From Colwellia sp. M166 (GTDB taxonomy: Bacteria; Pseudomonadota; Gammaproteobacteria; Enterobacterales; Alteromonadaceae): 64,000 bases of DNA. Positions 17,708 through 27,185 of the stretch are shown in pieces; the first letter of the stretch is position 1, and the number at the start of each line of letters is the position of its first letter. The notes beneath the pieces are model-generated. The model did no database searches. It saw nothing but the letters and a program-made list of their open reading frames with translations, and was not told where the DNA came from. The stretch lies in contig NZ_CP040755.1 of the NCBI RefSeq assembly GCF_024585285.1, forward strand, positions 1,736,001-1,800,000, read 5' to 3'. Position numbers and translations under genes: made by a program.

Positions 17708-18477
17708 TACCACTTTTTCCATGGTGCTTGGCCACTGTTCCACAACTTTTCTAATTGATTTTTATCACGTAAAGTATCCATAGGTAACCAAAAACCATGA
17801 TGCTTAAAACAAGATAACTCCCCTTCCTCAGCTAATTTTTGCAAAGGCTCCTGTTCCCACATAGTTGAAAAATCATCAATATATTTAAATACTTTTTTTG
17901 ACAAAACGAAATAACCACCGTTAACCCAAGTATCATCACCTGGGGGTTTTTCTTGAAAGTTACTAATTTTGTTACCCTCAATATTAAGGGCGCCAAATCG
18001 GCCCGGCGGTTGAATAGCAGTAACAGTCGCGAGTTGTTGTGATGACAAGTGGTGCGCAATGATGTCGTTAATATTTGCGTCAGTTACGCCATCACCATAG
18101 GTAAAGCAAAAATGCTCATCTTCAGCGAGGTAATGCTCTATTTTTTTTAAGCGTCCGCCGGTACCAGTTTCCAACCCCGTATCGACCAATGTTACTCGCC
18201 AAGGCTCAGCATGATTAGAATGAATTTCCATTTTATTTTTTTGCATATCAAAAGTTACGTCTGACATATGCAAAAAATAATTAGCAAAATATTCTTTCAC
18301 TACATAGCCCTTATAACCACAGCAAATAATGAAGTCATTAATGCCATGCAAGGAGTAAGTTTTCATAATGTGCCAAAGAATAGGTTTACCCCCTATTTCA
18401 ATCATAGGTTTTGGTTTTAAATGTGATTCTTCGCTAATACGCGTACCTAAACCACCTGCTAATATAACGGCTTTCAT
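17707..18477 (-). CDS. rfbF: Glucose-1-phosphate cytidylyltransferase
   Basis: RfbF joins CTP and glucose 1-phosphate to CDP-glucose. The 256-residue protein has the nucleotidyltransferase signature MKAVILAGGLGTRISEES followed by KPKPMIEIGGKPILWHIM, then FTYGDGVTDANI for metal binding, VTAIQPPGRFGAL and WVNGGYFVL. Length and motifs match the family closely. It is the first gene of the CDP-sugar operon, preceded by a 151-bp non-coding stretch (18478-18628) that probably carries a promoter; I could not assign convincing -35/-10 boxes. Confidence 0.94.
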   Translation of the reverse strand: MKAVILAGGLGTRISEESHLKPKPMIEIGGKPILWHIMKTYSLHGINDFIICCGYKGYVVKEYFANYFLHMSDVTFDMQKNKMEIHSNHAEPWRVTLVDTGLETGTGGRLKKIEHYLAEDEHFCFTYGDGVTDANINDIIAHHLSSQQLATVTAIQPPGRFGALNIEGNKISNFQEKPPGDDTWVNGGYFVLSKKVFKYIDDFSTMWEQEPLQKLAEEGELSCFKHHGFWLPMDTLRDKNQLEKLWNSGQAPWKKW

Positions 18478-18628
18478 TTATTTTTATTCTCTTTTTAAAT
18501 ATGAAATTATATTACCCATTTTGCAGATACCTAATCCTTCGTCTTTCTATACACTGCTGCTTGAGATAAAAGGGATACAAATAGCGCTGATTAAATACAT
18601 TCAAAATCAGTGCCATAAATATAGTATG

Positions 18629-19750
18629 CTAAACATTTTTTAACTTAAAGGCGCTTAGCGATTGCAATATTTTATCAATACTTGTATCAAGCTCAATTAC
18701 CGTGCCTTTTGCATAACTTGCTACTTTCTCTGCTTGCGCGCCTAAATCAAAACAAACAATTGTCAGGTCTAATATCATTAACTCTTCGACAACATAGGAA
18801 AATGTTTCTGGACAAATAGAGGGGAAGAAAAAAACATCTATGCTATTTTGTTCAATCAAAGACGATAACTCTGCGGTGCTATATGCACCTAGCAGCTTAA
18901 TGTTTTCACGTGATTTCCCTGCCTCAAACTCACCAAAAACGACAATATTATGTAATGACTTTATTACGGCTATATGGTCACTCAATGCTAATATTTTTCC
19001 CGAACCTTTATGCAGTGCCATATTGCCAACAACACCGATATTACATGCTTTGTGTGGCGTTATATCTATCTTATCTTTGACAAAATAAGCCATATTATGT
19101 GGCTCGACGGTAATTTTATTTTTCAAGCTCGGATAGGCTTTAACGATAAGGCGCTCACTTGCATGAGAAAATGCTAATACTTGATCAGCCAGCGCTAAAA
19201 GCTCGGCCCAAATTTTTCGCCAATTTTCCGCATTTGGCTCCCTAAGCGTGTTAATAGGGTGAAGCTTTTGACAATGGTTACATGTTTTTTCATCAGGCAC
19301 ATCACAATATTGCCATTGATAATTCAATAAATTAAAGCTCGGACAAAGCGCATAATAGTCATGAAAAGCAATACTAATATTAACCTTGGCTAGCGCTTGT
19401 AGATATTTAGCAACGGCACTGACGAATAGCGTCGCGGGTTTAAAACTGACTAAGGAATTAACGATAACCTGTTGAAAATTTATATTTTCTAACACAGCAA
19501 AAAGCGCTAAAGCGTCAATTTTTTCTGACTCACTGATTATTGATTTTTTTGCCTGGCATTGATAAAACTTCATCACAACGCTATGCACTTGCAAGCGATG
19601 TGTCGATATAACCAATAAAACAGCAAAGCCCTGTTGTAAAAAAGTGGCTATTTTTTCTTCGCGATATTTAGTTGTTCCGCCGCCAAGATCATGATCAAAT
19701 AAAAGCAGTGTTTTTTCGGTGTTAATAACTTTATCAATAAATGCTTTCAT
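18629..19750 (-). CDS. GT4-like (GT-B fold) glycosyltransferase
   Basis: A 373-residue GT-B type transferase. The N-terminal domain has a glycine-rich DHDLGGGTTKYREEKI loop; the C-terminal domain begins at NIGVVGNMALHKGSGKI and carries FFFPSICPETFSYVVEELM, where the two Glu residues correspond to the nucleotide-sugar site of GT4 enzymes. A CxxC-like segment (DVPDEKTCNHCQKL, about residue 157) might bind zinc and is uncommon in simple GT4 enzymes, though I recall it in O-antigen transferases. The start shares a base with the upstream GT2 stop, so both are likely to work on the same glycan. Confidence 0.78.
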   Translation of the reverse strand: MKAFIDKVINTEKTLLLFDHDLGGGTTKYREEKIATFLQQGFAVLLVISTHRLQVHSVVMKFYQCQAKKSIISESEKIDALALFAVLENINFQQVIVNSLVSFKPATLFVSAVAKYLQALAKVNISIAFHDYYALCPSFNLLNYQWQYCDVPDEKTCNHCQKLHPINTLREPNAENWRKIWAELLALADQVLAFSHASERLIVKAYPSLKNKITVEPHNMAYFVKDKIDITPHKACNIGVVGNMALHKGSGKILALSDHIAVIKSLHNIVVFGEFEAGKSRENIKLLGAYSTAELSSLIEQNSIDVFFFPSICPETFSYVVEELMILDLTIVCFDLGAQAEKVASYAKGTVIELDTSIDKILQSLSAFKLKNV

Positions 19751-20913
19751 CAGGGGTAACCTTGATAAGGACTAATAACTAAATGCTGTTGATTTTTTTT
19801 CACAAGTTGGAGCAAAATATCTTGATAATAGCTAATTGAGGCAATGAAAATAGGGATGTTGATATTATCGTCAATAAACTGCTGTAAACTTAATACCGGA
19901 GTACCTTCAATTAAATACTGTTTTTCTTCGGCTTTTTTATCAATAAAACAATGCACCACTAGTTTATGTTTTGCAAACGACTCATTGATCATTTTCAGAG
20001 CAAAAACCCCTAATGCGCCAGATGCATAAATGGCAATTTCAGTGGTTTGTCCCTTTCGACAAATGGCATTGAGCGTAGGGATAATGGCAATAATATTATC
20101 AACCATTGTAGCTGTACTATTGGTTAATTGTTCATATTGTCGTTTAGGCAGAGCAAAGTGCTGGTAAACGGCTAAGTATACCTTGGCAAATTCATTTTTA
20201 GTTATGCGCCAATCGTCAATCGACTTTCCAGAACGTGTGGTATTAATATGTGTTCTAAAATAATTGAGTGGTTGCGCTACAAAGGCAATATCTTTTGCTT
20301 GTAACAGCTTAATATAAAACAGCCAGTCACCGAGATATCGACATGAGCAAACATTTTCATCCAATAAGGAGAAGGCTTCTCGCCTGAATAAAATTGCGCT
20401 GACATTAGGTATGCAGTTACGTTGTGATAAAAATCGTAGTACAAACTCGTCACCGGCATAACAAAAGTTATCTGCCCATAAATTCGCATCTAGATCTTCT
20501 GTATGTCGATAATAACTGCCAATAATATTATCTTGAACATCAACCTCGTAAGATTGGCTATAAGCCATTATGGCTTTTGGGTTCAAGGCTAATGACTCAA
20601 CGAGATTTGCTAGAAATGTTGGATCGGCAAAGTCATCTGATTCCGCAAGCCAAATATATTCTCCTTGTGCGTAATTAACACCTTTTTGCCACTGTAAAAA
20701 TGTAGAACCGCTGTTACTTGCATTGACCTCTAGTTGGGTTACTTTCGGATGATTAGCATATTTACTAAGGATTTCAGTGCTGTTATCACTACTACAGTCA
20801 TCAAGTAATATAAGTTCAAAATCTTGATAACTTTGTTCGAGAATAGACGCTATTCTTTTTTCTAGAAACGCTTGGTGATTATAGTTGGGAACAATAACAC
20901 TAACTTTAGCCAC
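19750..20913 (-). CDS. Family 2 glycosyltransferase with C-terminal Rossmann-like domain
   Basis: Residues 1-230 are a GT2 domain: VSVIVPNYNHQAFLEKRIAS, FELILLDDCSSDNS and the EYIWLAESDDFADPTFL metal-binding region. Residues ~285-387 form a second small domain beginning AIYASGALGVFALKMI and continuing VVHCFIDKK and GTPVLSLQQF, which resembles the nucleotide-sugar-binding fold of PglD-type proteins or the extra domain seen on some O-antigen methyltransferases. The fusion suggests a transferase with a built-in sugar-recognition module. It lies 11 bp after pseB in the same direction, so it may be co-transcribed with it. Confidence 0.8.
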   Translation of the reverse strand: MAKVSVIVPNYNHQAFLEKRIASILEQSYQDFELILLDDCSSDNSTEILSKYANHPKVTQLEVNASNSGSTFLQWQKGVNYAQGEYIWLAESDDFADPTFLANLVESLALNPKAIMAYSQSYEVDVQDNIIGSYYRHTEDLDANLWADNFCYAGDEFVLRFLSQRNCIPNVSAILFRREAFSLLDENVCSCRYLGDWLFYIKLLQAKDIAFVAQPLNYFRTHINTTRSGKSIDDWRITKNEFAKVYLAVYQHFALPKRQYEQLTNSTATMVDNIIAIIPTLNAICRKGQTTEIAIYASGALGVFALKMINESFAKHKLVVHCFIDKKAEEKQYLIEGTPVLSLQQFIDDNINIPIFIASISYYQDILLQLVKKNQQHLVISPYQGYP

Positions 20914-20924
20914 AAAACCTCCCG

Positions 20925-22062
<1,138 letters not shown>

Positions 22063-23208
22063 ATGATCCCATACGGTAGGCAGTCTTTAGATGACGATGA
22101 TATCAATGCAGTTGTGGATACGCTGAAATCCGATTTTTTAACCCAAGGCTCCAAAATTCCTGCATTTGAATTAGCGATTGCAAACTATGTAACAGCTAAT
22201 CACGCCGTTGCTTTAAGTAGCGCAACAGCAGCATTGCATATTGCCTGCTTAGCTCTTGAGCTTTCTGAAACAGACATTGCTTGGACAGTACCTCTAACCT
22301 TTGTAGCTTCAGCAAATGCGATAAGATATTGCGGAGCTACAATTGATTTTGTAGATATTAACCTAGATACCGGTTGCATTTGTATCGATGCTTTAGCTAA
22401 AAAGCTACAGGAAGCTAAAGAAAGTGAAAAATTACCTAAGCTACTCATAGTTGTTCATTACAGCGGAATTAGTTGTGATATGAAGGCTATAGCAGAACTC
22501 TGCCACCCTTATCAAATTAAAATTATTGAAGATGCTTCACATGCTATTGGCGGGAGTTATAAAAATAAACCCGTTGGTTGTTGTGAGTATAGTGATTGTA
22601 CTATTTTTAGTTTTCATCCCGTAAAAATAATTACTAGTGGTGAAGGAGGGATGATCACCACTAATAACGCCCCTCTAGCAGAGAAATGTCAACTCCTTAG
22701 ATCTCACGGAATACACAAAAACATCAAATCAATGTGTAATAAAAATCCTGAACCTTGGTTTTACGAACAACAAAGTTTAGGGTTTAATTACCGTATGAGT
22801 GATATTCATGCGGCGCTAGGATTAAGTCAGTTAAGAAAGTTAAAAACATCAGTGCACATCAGAAACCAGCAAGCTCAACAATATAAAGATGCACTCGCAC
22901 ATTTACCTGTGAAATTATTACAAGTACCTGAACGAACCTATTCATCTTGGCATTTGTTTGTTATTCGCATAGACCCTAACCAAGCTATCAATAGATCAAA
23001 GCTATATCAATTATTAATAGATGCAGGCATAGGTTGTCAGGTACATTACATACCTGTACATACTCATCCATATTATCAAGAACTTGGTTTTGCTTGGGGT
23101 GATTTTCCAATCGCCGAACAGTTTTACCAAAACTGTATTTCCATTCCTATTTTTCCTGCTCTAAAAAAGCAACAGTTTGTCATTAAAACCTTATGTGACT
23201 TACTATAG
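22063..23208 (+). CDS. pseC: UDP-4-amino-4,6-dideoxy-N-acetyl-L-altrosamine transaminase
   Basis: PseC is a PLP aminotransferase of the DegT/DnrJ/EryC1 family that aminates C4 of the PseB product. The 381-residue protein starts IPYGRQSLDDDDINAVVDTL with SDFLTQGSKIPAFE, typical of PseC, and shows ALSSATAALHIACLA, the PLP-binding SFHPVKIITSGEGGMI with the Schiff-base Lys, and GFNYRMSDIHAALG. Ribosome binding is weak. It is the only sugar gene on the + strand between 3.5 and 30 kb, and converges on a methyltransferase gene 32 bp away. A LegC-type substrate cannot be ruled out, but pairing with pseB favours PseC. Confidence 0.9.
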   Translation: MIPYGRQSLDDDDINAVVDTLKSDFLTQGSKIPAFELAIANYVTANHAVALSSATAALHIACLALELSETDIAWTVPLTFVASANAIRYCGATIDFVDINLDTGCICIDALAKKLQEAKESEKLPKLLIVVHYSGISCDMKAIAELCHPYQIKIIEDASHAIGGSYKNKPVGCCEYSDCTIFSFHPVKIITSGEGGMITTNNAPLAEKCQLLRSHGIHKNIKSMCNKNPEPWFYEQQSLGFNYRMSDIHAALGLSQLRKLKTSVHIRNQQAQQYKDALAHLPVKLLQVPERTYSSWHLFVIRIDPNQAINRSKLYQLLIDAGIGCQVHYIPVHTHPYYQELGFAWGDFPIAEQFYQNCISIPIFPALKKQQFVIKTLCDLL

Positions 23209-23240
23209 ATTAAATTATAATAACAACTTCAAAGTGTTGA

Positions 23241-24068
23241 TTACTCTTTAACTTTTAATATAACAGCATCTTGATGGTTATTTATTCCTCGAACTACATA
23301 GTCAGTAATATCAAAGTACTTTGTCCAGTGCTGACGAACATAGTCTTCTGTATGAAAGCTGGTTTGATAAAAGTCAGGAAGTTTGTCTAGCTTTAACCAA
23401 CCAGTAGCTCCTTCCATATAACCGAAGCCTTTACTTCTTACTTCTTTTTGACGACTTTCAGGTAGCCTATTTATACAAAAATCACCATGAACTGATAGAA
23501 TAATAGTCGCTTCGGGTTTTGCTATTCGTCTTAACTCTTTAAGCCAAGAATCTTGATATTCTTCGTCTAAATGGGTAAATACAGAAATGCCATAAATTAA
23601 GTCAAACGAGTTATCAGCATAATTCATAGGAGGTTGATAGCCATTAACTTGCCACTGAATATTAGATAAATTATTTGCACACCAGGTGACAAGTTCTTTA
23701 TCTATGTCTGTTCCATATAACCTACATGAAAAAGGAGCATCTTGAAAATTTCTAATAACTCGACCAGAACCGCAGCCAAAATCTAAAACATGATCAAAAT
23801 CATAAAGATCACGACCACTTAAACGACATAGCTCTTTTATATCGCTAGCAAGGATATGACCTAACGCTAAAAAGGAGTTTTTGTCTAAACCACCATGAAC
23901 ACGATGTCTTAATCTTGCCGGTGGAGCAATGACATAATTGGTAGAACGGCGCTCTTTCCAATCACTATAGTTCGTTGCAAGTAACTGCCATTGAAAAACA
24001 AAAAATCGATAGATATACTTTGATATATAAACAGGTTTAGTTGATCTTAAATACTCTCGATTTATCAT
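23241..24068 (-). CDS. Class I SAM-dependent methyltransferase
   Basis: A 275-residue protein. Residues ~95-200 form a SAM-binding domain: VLDFGCGSGRVIRNF is motif I, LYGTDIDKELVTWC the acidic loop and FDLIYGISVFTHLDEEYQ the post-motif segment. The N-terminal ~80 residues are basic and aromatic and not recognised. It lies between pseC and the small Maf-like protein gene and reads with the latter (45-bp gap). A glycan or lipid methylation role is possible; the substrate is unknown. Confidence 0.82.
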   Translation of the reverse strand: MINREYLRSTKPVYISKYIYRFFVFQWQLLATNYSDWKERRSTNYVIAPPARLRHRVHGGLDKNSFLALGHILASDIKELCRLSGRDLYDFDHVLDFGCGSGRVIRNFQDAPFSCRLYGTDIDKELVTWCANNLSNIQWQVNGYQPPMNYADNSFDLIYGISVFTHLDEEYQDSWLKELRRIAKPEATIILSVHGDFCINRLPESRQKEVRSKGFGYMEGATGWLKLDKLPDFYQTSFHTEDYVRQHWTKYFDITDYVVRGINNHQDAVILKVKE

Positions 24069-24113
24069 ATTGCTTAATCCATATCTCTTAAAATGTATTT
24101 AATAATGTTGCGA

Positions 24114-25397
24114 CTAAGGTATTGATAGTGAAGCCGTTCCCGCTATTTTTGCACCTTTTAAACTACCATTTACAAACTTAACGTCCGGTTTTGACATAAT
24201 ATATCGCTCTAAATCTCTTAAGTAACCGCGATAATTTAGCATAGTGGCTATTCGCTCACCTTTACCGTTTAGCACCCAGTCAGAAGAAGTGCTATAATGC
24301 TCTGTGTTTTGGATTCCTTGTCCCGAGGCATAGGTTTGGTTATCAGGAAAGCCGAAATCAGCTCCCAATAATATGATTTCTTCTGCCCCCTTTTGAACAG
24401 CTAAATCTATTGCTGGATGGATAACACTACCTGAAATATAAAGCTTTTCTTTAGGATATTTTTTATCCAAATTATTATATAACTCCCCAAAAGAATATAC
24501 GCAATAACGATCACTTGGCCAATTCTCTATTAGCTCCAACGAAATCCGAGGAAAGTATACTAACGACGTTTGCTTCAATTTCGTGAAATCAACGTCTGTC
24601 AATGTTAATCGCGAAGAACGATCGGCACTAACGACAATATCAGGAATAATATTATTATTTAGTAATGGTTTAACAGCAGCGTCGACAGCAATTAAAGTTT
24701 TACGTGTGTTTGAAAGTTGATTTTTCTGCAACAATTCAAAATGCTCTGAAAGTGTTGGACCTGCTGCTGCTATGTAAACCCCATTAATCACAGGAACCGA
24801 TAATTCATCAAGACTAGGATCTTTCTCTATATATTCGCTGTTTTCTTCGATGCTTTCTTTAAACCATAGATGGTCATTACGATGTAACCGACCAACAAAA
24901 TCGCGATCTAACTCTAAAATGACTCTGTCTCTAATTTGTGCCGACTCTTCATCAGCAAGCACTAGTTCAGCAGGCACGGCAGCAAACGGTTGATATACCT
25001 CTTTCAACTGTTCTGATAACAGTAATATAACCCGTTCATCCGACAACCAATGCGTATGGTCGATGACGTTAAGTACATGAACAAATAAATCAATATTTAA
25101 TATACAGACATACAGCTTCCCCAACTGCTTTCTTTTCAGCAATACATCACATAAATCACCTAAACCTACACCATAAACAAACGCCGTTGCACTCTCTTCT
25201 GGTATAAGTTCTGCTTGTAAATTTGCCTCATCAATTCGATCGTAATTACTGGTGAGTTGAATACCGTTGACTAGGATGGTATTTTGCTCAACTTCCACAT
25301 TGATAGAAGCAAGGTTTGCACTTGCTATTTTTTTTCGAACTTTTGGAAAGCGCCGCCCTACTATAGTCAGATTTTTGGATAAAACTTCATTTGTCAT
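24114..25397 (-). CDS. Maf-like motility-associated glycosyltransferase (DUF115/MptE-like)
   Basis: The 427-residue protein carries the DUF115 core found in Maf (motility accessory factor) flagellin glycosyltransferases: AAAGPTLSEHFELLQK near residue 215 is the conserved GxGPSLxxxxxxL signature, with ISGSVIHPAIDLAVQKGAEE and LLGADFGFPDNQTYASG further on. Maf enzymes transfer nonulosonic acids to Ser/Thr of flagellin in the cytoplasm. This one is shorter than the 724-residue Maf at 36-38 kb and retains only a short N-terminal domain. It is preceded by a small unknown gene and an acyltransferase-like gene. I infer a second glycosyltransferase with a different sugar or acceptor. Confidence 0.8.
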   Translation of the reverse strand: MTNEVLSKNLTIVGRRFPKVRKKIASANLASINVEVEQNTILVNGIQLTSNYDRIDEANLQAELIPEESATAFVYGVGLGDLCDVLLKRKQLGKLYVCILNIDLFVHVLNVIDHTHWLSDERVILLLSEQLKEVYQPFAAVPAELVLADEESAQIRDRVILELDRDFVGRLHRNDHLWFKESIEENSEYIEKDPSLDELSVPVINGVYIAAAGPTLSEHFELLQKNQLSNTRKTLIAVDAAVKPLLNNNIIPDIVVSADRSSRLTLTDVDFTKLKQTSLVYFPRISLELIENWPSDRYCVYSFGELYNNLDKKYPKEKLYISGSVIHPAIDLAVQKGAEEIILLGADFGFPDNQTYASGQGIQNTEHYSTSSDWVLNGKGERIATMLNYRGYLRDLERYIMSKPDVKFVNGSLKGAKIAGTASLSIP

Positions 25398-25417
25398 TTG
25401 TATCTCTATTAAAAAAA

Positions 25418-25678
25418 CTAAACCGTTATAATTTTAACTATTTCGTATTGTAAAATATCTGCAATATAAACCATGTCTTTACGTTGCTGAGCGTCATGCA
25501 TCACTGCAAGTATCGGTGCCAATTCTGCAATTTTACCTTGTGGCAATGATTGAGCTAATGCTTCTAATAACCTAAAAGTCTTGTTTAACGTTGCGCCAGT
25601 ATAACCAGTCTGCCCTTGTCTGATGAAAGTAACAGTCTCATTAATAGCTTCGATAATATTTTCAGAATTTTTATTCAC
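25418..25678 (-). CDS. Small conserved-looking protein of unknown function in the glycosylation operon
   Basis: I do not recognise this protein. From GTG 25678 it is 86 residues, largely helical, acidic to neutral, without signal peptide or membrane segment. GAAGG lies 8 nt upstream of that GTG, inside the last codons of the acyltransferase gene, so the overlap (8 bp) indicates coupling. Alternative ATG starts at 25693 and 25714 lack a good ribosome site. Its position directly before the Maf-like gene suggests a small partner or chaperone of that transferase, comparable in size to small helical flagellar chaperones, but this is inference. Confidence 0.65.
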   Translation of the reverse strand: MNKNSENIIEAINETVTFIRQGQTGYTGATLNKTFRLLEALAQSLPQGKIAELAPILAVMHDAQQRKDMVYIADILQYEIVKIITV

Positions 25679-26357
25679 TGCTATTACCTTCATTAAAGAT
25701 ATCACTAATGACATTAACTTGGGATGCCATAAGTCGATGTCTGGGGTATTGTCCTACAACGGATTGATTTAGTAAAACAGTGCTATTTATCAGTAATGAA
25801 TTAGCCCCAAATACCACATTTTCACCAATATTACAGTTACCAATCACTGACGCTTTTGAATACAAAATACAGCCTTTACCAAACTCAGGATAGACTCCTG
25901 CTAACGTAGAGCCGACGGTGACATTTTGATAAACCACTAAATAGTCTTGGTATTTTGCATTGCCTAATACAGTGCCTACCGGATGTACCAGCATAAATAT
26001 CTCAGGTAATTCAACACTATAAAAACAATCAAAACCGTTCAGCGCTTTGTTTAAATAAAACAACTTTTCAGCAAGCGTTATTTTATTTTCACGCCATGCT
26101 TGATTACTCAGCACATACAAAAAACTTGCATAATGATCACTGTTTAAGTGGTTAAACAATGTCTGGCTTTTACCGTTATCATCTAACGACTGGTAATACT
26201 TACGATGAATATGTCCAAAGCAATAACTTATGCGTTGTAGTGCCTGATTCATAATATCGTCAATATCAATCGAGTGTTGCTGCTGATCAGGGAAGAAATT
26301 ACTTAACTGAATTGCAACATAGCGACTGAGTTCTTGTTCTGTTAGTGACATTTTCAT
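25671..26357 (-). CDS. Hexapeptide-repeat (left-handed beta-helix) acyltransferase, serine-acetyltransferase-like
   Basis: The 228-residue protein has an N-terminal helical domain (1-110) and a C-terminal left-handed beta-helix made of hexapeptide repeats: TVGSTLAGVYPEFGKG, CILYSKASVIGNCNIGENVV, FGANSLLINSTVLLN. The arrangement recalls CysE-type acetyltransferases, but the typical HHAxAH loop is not visible. Within a legionaminic-type gene set an N-acetyl- or other N-acyltransferase (LegH role) is needed, so this gene is the candidate. It ends within the start of the small unknown gene and follows the PtmA-like SDR by 19 bp. Confidence 0.72.
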   Translation of the reverse strand: MKMSLTEQELSRYVAIQLSNFFPDQQQHSIDIDDIMNQALQRISYCFGHIHRKYYQSLDDNGKSQTLFNHLNSDHYASFLYVLSNQAWRENKITLAEKLFYLNKALNGFDCFYSVELPEIFMLVHPVGTVLGNAKYQDYLVVYQNVTVGSTLAGVYPEFGKGCILYSKASVIGNCNIGENVVFGANSLLINSTVLLNQSVVGQYPRHRLMASQVNVISDIFNEGNSSE

Positions 26358-26376
26358 GCTGTTTTAACCTTGTATA

Positions 26377-27159
26377 TTAAAGCGTAAAACCATCATCAAC
26401 GATGATATTTTGGCCATTAACAAATTCCGAAGCATCGCTAAGTAAATATAGCAATGAACCACAAACATCTTCCGGTAGCAGCATACCTTTATTCAAGCTG
26501 TTTTCTTTATATTTTTTTAGAAATGGTGCCGGTTGCCCATCGAGAATACCGCCAGGGCTAAGAGCATTAACACGAATATTATTGCCTTTAAGTAAACTCG
26601 CCATATATTTAGTTAAATGAATAAGACCTGATTTTATGGCGGCATATTCAACCGGCATGGTCATCTGGGTATCTTGATAAATATCAAACTTGGGGGCAAC
26701 TACGCCGTATATTGACGCTATATTTATAATATTGCCGTGACCTTGGCTTTGAAAGTATTGCGCAAATTGCTGGGCAGCTAAAAAATAACCACCCAAGTTC
26801 ATGTTAAGATTCTGACAAAAATCTTCATATTGCACGTCAAAGAATTTAGCGCCGTAGTTTTTATTACGTGGATAAGCATTGTTAACAATCGCATCAATAC
26901 GCTGGTATTTGTCAGTTAATGTGTTTATTAATGCTTTTAACGACTCGATATCGGTAATATCGACTGATTGGAATTCGGCACTTGCTGTTAAGTCACTAGC
27001 TTTAGCTATATCATTGAGTTCTTGTGCAAATTCATGACCTGTGTCGGCATTAATATCGGCCAAAATGACATGACCATTATTGGCAACAACAGCACGGGAA
27101 AAATGCTGGCCTAAATAGCCACATGCGCCGGTGATCACAATGACTTTATTTGATAACAA
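26377..27159 (-). CDS. Short-chain dehydrogenase, PtmA-like flagellin-modification protein
   Basis: A 260-residue SDR with VIVITGACGYLGQHFS, VNNAYPRN, the YAAIK catalytic pair and EFVNGQNIIVDDGFTL at the end. It resembles PtmA, the oxidoreductase of Campylobacter flagellar legionaminic acid loci, which neighbours the CMP synthetase PtmB and nucleotidyltransferase PtmE as here. The start codon is TTG at 27159; an AAGGAG Shine-Dalgarno 8 nt upstream supports this unusual start, and no ATG lies nearby. Gene context favours a role in supplying the amino-sugar precursor; the exact reaction is not shown by sequence. Confidence 0.8.
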   Translation of the reverse strand: MLSNKVIVITGACGYLGQHFSRAVVANNGHVILADINADTGHEFAQELNDIAKASDLTASAEFQSVDITDIESLKALINTLTDKYQRIDAIVNNAYPRNKNYGAKFFDVQYEDFCQNLNMNLGGYFLAAQQFAQYFQSQGHGNIINIASIYGVVAPKFDIYQDTQMTMPVEYAAIKSGLIHLTKYMASLLKGNNIRVNALSPGGILDGQPAPFLKKYKENSLNKGMLLPEDVCGSLLYLLSDASEFVNGQNIIVDDGFTL

Positions 27160-27185
27160 ATGACTTACTCCTTCTACTAATTCAA

